Positions 7,867 through 12,165 of a DNA stretch of 12,165 nucleotides are shown piece by piece. The position numbers were made by a program, and so were the translations under genes. The notes beneath the pieces are model-generated. The model was not told the origin of the DNA and did not search any database. It saw nothing but the letters and a program-made list of their open reading frames with translations. The stretch spans positions 1 to 12,165 of the forward strand of contig CAZLCI010000060.1 of NCBI GenBank assembly GCA_964558115.1. The letters are read 5' to 3'. Numbering within the stretch: the first letter of the stretch is position 1; every line of letters starts with the position of its first letter. The DNA comes from UBA3496 sp964558115. Its GTDB lineage: Bacteria; UBA8248.

Positions 7867-8573
7867 TGGATACATTACTAAGTGTTCAAGAAATTCATAC
7901 TTATTATGGGGATTCCTATGTATTACAAGGCATGAGTGTTGAATTAAAGGCAGGTGAAGCTTTGGGGATTCTTGGAAGAAATGGAATGGGAAAAACTACT
8001 CTTGTTAATTCTATTATGGGTTTTGTACCCCCAAGAGACGGAAAAATTATATTTAAAGATAAAGAAATAACTAAAACTTCGAGTTATGAAATTTCGGATA
8101 TCGGAATAGGGCTATGTCCACAAGGCAGACGTATTTTCCCAACACTTTCAGTAAGGGAAAATCTTATTGTTGCAGAACAAAAAAAAGGTGCTTCTCGCTG
8201 GAATACAGATGCTATCTACGATCTTTTTCCTAGATTGGGAGAGAGAAAACTCCAACAAGCAGGTTCTTTGTCTGGAGGAGAACAACAAATGTTAGCTGTT
8301 GGCAGAGCACTTATGACAAATCCTGATTGTTTAATTTTAGACGAACCTTCAGAAGGTTTAGCCCCTCTTATCATTCAGGATCTTGGAAATGCTATACGTT
8401 CTCTAAAAGAAGAAGGTCTTTCGATACTCTTAGTGGAGCAAAATGCACCATTTGCAATCAAAACGGTCGATAGAGTAAACGTTATTGAAAAAGGAAAAGT
8501 AGTTCTGGATACATCCCCAGAAGAATTATGGAATAATGAACAAGTCAAGAAACAGTATTTGGGTATTGGATAA
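7866..8573 (+). CDS. livF: Branched-chain amino acid-type ABC transporter ATPase LivF
   Basis: This is the second ATPase of the importer, with the family-typical length of 235 residues. The Walker A is G-R-N-G-M-G-K-T-T (37-45), the Q-loop Gln is at 86 (C-P-Q-G-R-R-I-F), the signature is L-S-G-G-E-Q (135-140) and the Walker B is C-L-I-L-D-E-P (155-161). The switch position is Gln 192 (V-E-Q-N), normal for LivF proteins rather than a defect. The C-terminus is Y-L-G-I-G. Its ATG shares a base with the livG stop (TAATG), a classic translational coupling overlap. It is the last gene of the operon and converges on the molybdenum hydroxylase gene with only 14 bp between the stop codons. I see no clear terminator there. 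Confidence 0.94.
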   Translation: MDTLLSVQEIHTYYGDSYVLQGMSVELKAGEALGILGRNGMGKTTLVNSIMGFVPPRDGKIIFKDKEITKTSSYEISDIGIGLCPQGRRIFPTLSVRENLIVAEQKKGASRWNTDAIYDLFPRLGERKLQQAGSLSGGEQQMLAVGRALMTNPDCLILDEPSEGLAPLIIQDLGNAIRSLKEEGLSILLVEQNAPFAIKTVDRVNVIEKGKVVLDTSPEELWNNEQVKKQYLGIG

Positions 8574-8587
8574 TATAACCACCTAAT

Positions 8588-10879
8588 TTATTTCTCTAAA
8601 TTCTCAATAATTCGATCAGGTGATAAAGGAAGTATTGTAAAACGTTTTCCAGTTGCGTCAAAAATAGCGTTTGCTACTGCCGCAGCGGTAGGTACATTTA
8701 CTTGTTCACCGACACCTTTGGCGCCGTAAGGACCATTTGAATAATGATCTTCTACGATATATCCCTTGATACAATCTGGAATATCTAATCCGGTCGGAGC
8801 CAGATAACCATGCATGTCAGGATTAGACATCACACCATCTTTTTGTACAATTTCTTCCATGAGACAAAAACCCAACCCCATATACACACCACCCTCAATT
8901 TGTTGCAAAACACCCATTGGATTAATAGCTTTTCCTACATCATGTGCAGCCCATACTCCAACAATCTCAATTTCTCCTGTTTCAGGATCTAAAAGAATTT
9001 CAGCGACTTGAGAACCAAAACCATATACTTCATATGGTTCCCCTAAGCCAGTTTCTTTATCAATCTTTGCAGGTGGGGCGATACTATCCGAAGCTGCTAA
9101 AAGCTTTAACTCATCAGAAACAAATCCCTTGGCAATATCTTGAAGATTAATTTCCTTTCCAACAAAAGACTTAGAACGAACTACTCCATCGAATAATTCA
9201 AGATCGTCTGGATTTGCTTCTAATAAAAAACCTGCTAAACGAAGTAGTTCATCTCTTGCTTTTACAGATGCGTTAAAAACAGCTTTTCCCCCTTGCATAG
9301 TGATACGAGAACTTGAACTGGTTCCTCCGAAAGGGTCTAGAGAAGTATCTACATTTTCCATTAAAATTTTATCGAAAGGTATATCTAGAGTTTCAGATGC
9401 GATTTGATTTAATACAGTTTTACTACCCTGTCCGAAATCAACAACTCCTGCAGCTATCTGAATTTTTCCCTTTGAAGTTAAAAAAACGTGAGCCTCTGCA
9501 GGAGAATAGGCATTGCCCGTACCATAAAGACAACTCGCAACTCCTATACCTCTCAACCTTCCGTCTTTTTCTGGTTGTTTTCGATTTTTCTTTGATTTCC
9601 AGTTTGAAACATTTTCAACCTTTTCAAGGGATTCTACTAAGCCAACACTTTCGCACAAAACCTGATTCCATGCTGTTTTAGTATTCTTCTGAAGACCATT
9701 TTTCGTCCGAAAACGAATTGGATCTATTTTTAGTAAACTGGACAATTCGTCTATTTGTTGTTCACAAGCAAAATGTACTTGTGGACAACCTGGACCTCTC
9801 ATCTGACCACCATAAGGATTATTTGAATGAACACAGTAAACATCCACTTTCACGTTTGGAATCTGATAAGGACCTGGAGAATGGTACAAGGCTCTTTTAA
9901 AAGCAGGAGGTGTATCTCCACCATTGGCTACATAAGCTCCTTTATCCAACCAAATTTCAATTTCACATGCCATTAAAATCCCATCTTTCGTAGAACCTAG
10001 GCGACTGCGAACAACTGAAGGATGCCTTTTTGTTGAACCGATCATACTTTCTTCTCTAGAGTATACAAGCTTTACTGGACGTCGTGATGCGCGAGCTAGA
10101 AGTGCAGCTCTTAGACAAACATCCAGACTTGCTTCACTCTTTCCACCAAATGCCCCTCCTGGTGTTGTCTGTTTGAATCGAACCGAACCCTCTCCAGTTA
10201 ACCCCAAAATACGAGCTACATTTTGACGAACAAGAAATGGTTGTTGAGTAGAACCCCAAACTTGATACTCTCTATCAGTTAGAGCCATGGCAATAGCAGA
10301 TTCTACTTCTAAATAAAAATGATCAATAGCAGGAGTCTTATACTCTTTCTCTACAACTACATCACAAAGTTGAAATCCTTTTTTTAGATCTCCTTTACGA
10401 ATTTTTCCGTGATTCAAGAGATTACCGTCTGGAAAAAGTATAGGCGCATTTTTCTTCAATCCATTTACGGGATCATCAGTCACCTTCAAAACCTTGTATT
10501 TCACAACAATTTGCTTCAATGCTTCATCAGCGGCTTCATTCGTCTCAGCCGCAATGAGAGCAACTACATCCCCCATATAACGAACGCGATCTTTGGCTAT
10601 CAAAGGAGTACTCTTAATATGTTCAGTCATTCTAAGTTCTTCTTGAAAATCACTACCAGTAAGAATTGAAACTACACCAGGAATTTTTTTTGCTTCCTCA
10701 ACTTCTACGGAAAGAATTAGTGCATGCGCATACGGAGTTCTCAGAGCTCGTCCTATAAGAACTTCTTCCGGAACAATATCGTCAAGATAAAATGTTTCTC
10801 CCGTTGCTTTTTCCTTTGTATCAATAAACGGTTGTATAGTTCCAACTACAGCACCGCCCATATCCTTTGCTTCGGCCAT
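8588..10879 (-). CDS. Xanthine dehydrogenase/aldehyde oxidase family molybdopterin-binding (large) subunit
   Basis: This 763-residue protein has the normal length for the Mo subunit of three-subunit molybdenum hydroxylases. The a/b hammerhead domain spans about residues 12-135 and the two MoCo-binding domains follow. Family motifs are Q-Q-P-F (212-215), G-G-A-F-G-G-K (241-247), M-R-G-P-G-C-P-Q (360-367), D-F-G-Q-G (481-485), S-S-S-R-I-T (522-527) and G-A-K-G-V-G-E (719-725), where Glu 725 matches the catalytic base of xanthine dehydrogenase. The family hydroxylates a C-H bond in N-heterocycles, aldehydes or aromatic CoA esters, passing electrons to FeS and FAD subunits. Those partners are not in this window. 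The loop lacks the C-S-F-R of CO dehydrogenase. I chose the ATG at 10879, six bases after a GAGG ribosome site (10888-10885), over an in-frame TTG at 10894 that would include that site. The gene appears monocistronic here. Confidence 0.92.
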   Translation of the reverse strand: MAEAKDMGGAVVGTIQPFIDTKEKATGETFYLDDIVPEEVLIGRALRTPYAHALILSVEVEEAKKIPGVVSILTGSDFQEELRMTEHIKSTPLIAKDRVRYMGDVVALIAAETNEAADEALKQIVVKYKVLKVTDDPVNGLKKNAPILFPDGNLLNHGKIRKGDLKKGFQLCDVVVEKEYKTPAIDHFYLEVESAIAMALTDREYQVWGSTQQPFLVRQNVARILGLTGEGSVRFKQTTPGGAFGGKSEASLDVCLRAALLARASRRPVKLVYSREESMIGSTKRHPSVVRSRLGSTKDGILMACEIEIWLDKGAYVANGGDTPPAFKRALYHSPGPYQIPNVKVDVYCVHSNNPYGGQMRGPGCPQVHFACEQQIDELSSLLKIDPIRFRTKNGLQKNTKTAWNQVLCESVGLVESLEKVENVSNWKSKKNRKQPEKDGRLRGIGVASCLYGTGNAYSPAEAHVFLTSKGKIQIAAGVVDFGQGSKTVLNQIASETLDIPFDKILMENVDTSLDPFGGTSSSSRITMQGGKAVFNASVKARDELLRLAGFLLEANPDDLELFDGVVRSKSFVGKEINLQDIAKGFVSDELKLLAASDSIAPPAKIDKETGLGEPYEVYGFGSQVAEILLDPETGEIEIVGVWAAHDVGKAINPMGVLQQIEGGVYMGLGFCLMEEIVQKDGVMSNPDMHGYLAPTGLDIPDCIKGYIVEDHYSNGPYGAKGVGEQVNVPTAAAVANAIFDATGKRFTILPLSPDRIIENLEK

Positions 10880-10983
10880 AAAAACCTCAATCAATACAGA
10901 AATCGTATATTTAATTTTTGATAAACACGGGTATTATAATAGGAAAATTTAAGAAAGACTAATCTCCACAAAAGGAAAATAAA
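10880..10983. promoter_or_regulatory. Divergent intergenic region with perfect TATAAT box
   Basis: These 104 bp separate the minus-strand molybdenum hydroxylase gene from the plus-strand lipoprotein gene and should hold both promoters. A perfect TATAAT lies at 10935-10940 (+). Because ATTATAAT (10933-10940) is its own reverse complement, a perfect -10 also reads on the minus strand (10938-10933). Neither has a good -35 at 16-18 bp; TTGATA at 10918 is only 11 bp away. AAAGGA (10971-10976) is the lipoprotein ribosome site. Promoter assignment is tentative. Confidence 0.4.
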
Positions 10984-11766
10984 TTGTCCTTTAAAAAATC
11001 TTACTCAAGAATATTCATTTTTTGTATAAGTTGTTTTTTTATAAATATCACTGGTTGTTCAAATTTACAGACAAAAGAAGAAAACGATCTATCCTGGTCG
11101 AATTGGGGAGAAATTATTACCTTAAATTCGAAAATTCAGAATTGCATAACAATCACTGCACCACATGGAACAAACGATCTTAAAACCGATATTCTCGTTA
11201 AACGAATCTCTCAACTTGGAAGCTTTCCATCCATAATAGCAACAGGTTTTGTTGAAAAGGACGGACTAACACGAAATAGAATCAATGTGAACCGACCTTC
11301 TGAAAAGTTTAATTCCGGAACTACAAAAATGCATTTTTTCTCTAAAAGATCAGAATTAGTATACAAAGAATTTTTGAAAAGAGTTTTAATCATTCATGCA
11401 AATCCTACTAAAAACCTTTATGTAGAAATTCATGGACAATCTAAATTTCCACAAGAAATAGAAATCGCTACAAAGGGAATCTCATTGAATGACGCAAAAA
11501 TTTTTCTGAAACTTTGGGAAAAAAATAAGAACTTCACAAAAAAATCAAAAAAACTCTTCAAAAATATCGAATTACGAATTGAACCCCTTCACTCTATATA
11601 TTATAAGGCAACAGATAACAAAGATTTTGGAGTTATATCGAAGGTCAAAAAAGTTTTACATATAGAATTACCAAAAGTTTTGAGAATAATACCAGAAAAT
11701 AGAATATTAACTGCAAAATTAATTACAAAAGTACTAATAGAATTCAAAAGAAATACTTGTTATTAA
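10984..11766 (+). CDS. Lipoprotein with N-formylglutamate amidohydrolase-like motifs
   Basis: This 260-residue envelope protein has basic K4-K5, a hydrophobic stretch (10-22) and a lipobox I-T-G-C with the lipidated Cys at 25. The mature part resembles N-formylglutamate amidohydrolase/zinc amidase-type proteins by pattern: T-A-P-H-G-T-N-D (58-65), R-N-R-I-N-V-N-R-P (97-105), V-Y-K-E-F-L (126-131), Y-V-E-I-H-G-Q (146-152) and H-I-E-L-P-K-V-L-R (226-234). In that family, an early P-H-x-G, an N-R-P and a later hydrophobic-H strand surround the metal site. His 61 and His 150 are the likely metal ligands. This homology is by eye and not certain. The start is TTG 10984, 7 bases after AAAGGA, and it places the signal sequence correctly. 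The next gene starts 13 bp downstream, so the two are probably co-transcribed. Function could be hydrolysis of an envelope or polymer amide; no substrate is evident. Confidence 0.6.
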   Translation: MSFKKSYSRIFIFCISCFFINITGCSNLQTKEENDLSWSNWGEIITLNSKIQNCITITAPHGTNDLKTDILVKRISQLGSFPSIIATGFVEKDGLTRNRINVNRPSEKFNSGTTKMHFFSKRSELVYKEFLKRVLIIHANPTKNLYVEIHGQSKFPQEIEIATKGISLNDAKIFLKLWEKNKNFTKKSKKLFKNIELRIEPLHSIYYKATDNKDFGVISKVKKVLHIELPKVLRIIPENRILTAKLITKVLIEFKRNTCY

Positions 11767-11779
11767 AAAAAAGGTGAAA

Positions 11780-12165
11780 ATGAAAAAAATTTTTTTAGTT
11801 ATAATTTTACTAAACTTAGTCCCTTCTCATACAGCCTCTTCCTTTCAAATAGAACATAAAAAAATCTTAAATATTCAAAAAATACGTACAATTTGGGGGA
11901 AAAAGATTCAATGGAAAAATTGCCCTCGAATAATTAGACCAAGTAAAAATATTTACGTAACACCTTATTACGGAAATAAGAAAATATGGAAAAAAACTGT
12001 AAAACCTTACTATCAATATGCCGAAAAAATATCATTCCTCACGGATTTATATATCATTAGCAAACCAGAAAACATCAAAATTGCACAATGTGCTCTAAGT
12101 TGGCTACATTTATGGGCAGAAAATTTAGCTATGACTGGACAACCAATAGTAGGTAATCAAAGTAT
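11780..12165 (+). CDS. Exported alginate-lyase-family protein, N-terminal part (3' end cut by window edge)
   Basis: An open frame of 128 codons runs from ATG 11780 to the right edge, with AAGGTGA just upstream as ribosome site. The N-terminus is a Sec signal peptide: K2-K3, a hydrophobic core at 4-15 and a probable cut near S-H-T-A (19). The rest aligns by eye with AlgL-type mannuronate alginate lyases (Pfam Alginate_lyase family). It has an early C-P pair (48-49), a Y-V-T-P-Y-Y strand (59-64) where Pseudomonas AlgL has V-F-T-S-K-Y, and C-A-L-S-W-L-H-L-W-A (104-113) where AlgL has C-A-L-N-W-M-S-A-W-A. The catalytic N-H and R/Y region would lie further downstream and cannot be seen. The family cleaves uronic-acid polysaccharides by beta-elimination in the periplasm. 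It follows the lipoprotein gene by 13 bp. No other alginate biosynthesis gene is visible, so a catabolic or envelope-turnover role is open. Confidence 0.65.
   Translation, partial: MKKIFLVIILLNLVPSHTASSFQIEHKKILNIQKIRTIWGKKIQWKNCPRIIRPSKNIYVTPYYGNKKIWKKTVKPYYQYAEKISFLTDLYIISKPENIKIAQCALSWLHLWAENLAMTGQPIVGNQS

Noticed and set aside
8574..8587. Bidirectional terminator between livF and the molybdenum hydroxylase gene
   Set aside because: The 14-bp gap and its flanks hold no stable stem that I can find.
10879..10894. TTG at 10894 as the start of the molybdenum hydroxylase subunit
   Set aside because: It would place the GAGG ribosome site inside the coding sequence; the ATG at 10879 is correctly spaced from that site.
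8810..10921. Several plus-strand open frames of 60-122 codons inside the molybdenum hydroxylase gene
   Set aside because: They lie antisense to a gene with clear family motifs, show no recognisable domain and lack convincing ribosome sites.

Overview
The window is AT-rich DNA (roughly one third G+C by eye) from a Gram-negative-type bacterium. Exported proteins carry Sec or lipoprotein signals, Shine-Dalgarno sites are clear, and TTG start codons are used several times. I see no tRNA, rRNA, CRISPR array, transposase or phage gene. The organism cannot be fixed from sequence alone. The mix of acyl-CoA dehydrogenases, a Liv-type ABC importer, a molybdenum hydroxylase subunit and an alginate-lyase-like protein suits a free-living heterotroph, such as an uncultured AT-rich marine proteobacterium. 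That placement is inference.

Layout. Bases 1-3481 (+) hold a catabolic group: the 3' part of one acyl-CoA-dehydrogenase-family gene cut by the left edge, a complete tandem paralogue (about 53% identical at protein level over the shared part), and a benzoylformate-decarboxylase/acetolactate-synthase-type thiamine-diphosphate enzyme. After a 161-bp AT-rich gap, bases 3643-8573 (+) hold a complete branched-chain/hydrophobic-amino-acid-type (HAAT) ABC importer in the order permease LivH, permease LivM, periplasmic binding protein, ATPase LivG, ATPase LivF. A strong hairpin lies just after the binding-protein gene. Converging on it from the other strand (10879-8588) is a large molybdopterin-binding subunit of the xanthine dehydrogenase/aldehyde oxidase family, with no FeS or FAD partner subunit in the window. 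A 104-bp divergent intergenic region separates it from two envelope genes at the right end (+). The first is a lipoprotein with N-formylglutamate-amidohydrolase-like motifs. The second is the 5' part of an exported alginate-lyase-family protein, cut by the right edge.

How the genes may work together (inference). The ABC system would import a small carboxylate, amino acid or aromatic acid. The thiamine enzyme, the two acyl-CoA-dehydrogenase-like flavoproteins and possibly the molybdenum hydroxylase would then process a 2-oxo-acid or acyl-CoA intermediate. No gene names the substrate. The two envelope genes at the right look like a separate transcription unit.

Most noteworthy: the two acyl-CoA-dehydrogenase paralogues lack a glutamate where the usual catalytic base sits; the thiamine enzyme lacks one of the two benzoylformate decarboxylase active-site histidines; the LivH protein has an extra segment of about 60 residues; the molybdenum subunit is an orphan; and an uncharacterised lipoprotein is paired with an alginate-lyase-like protein. 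I do not see clear evidence of a wholly new system.
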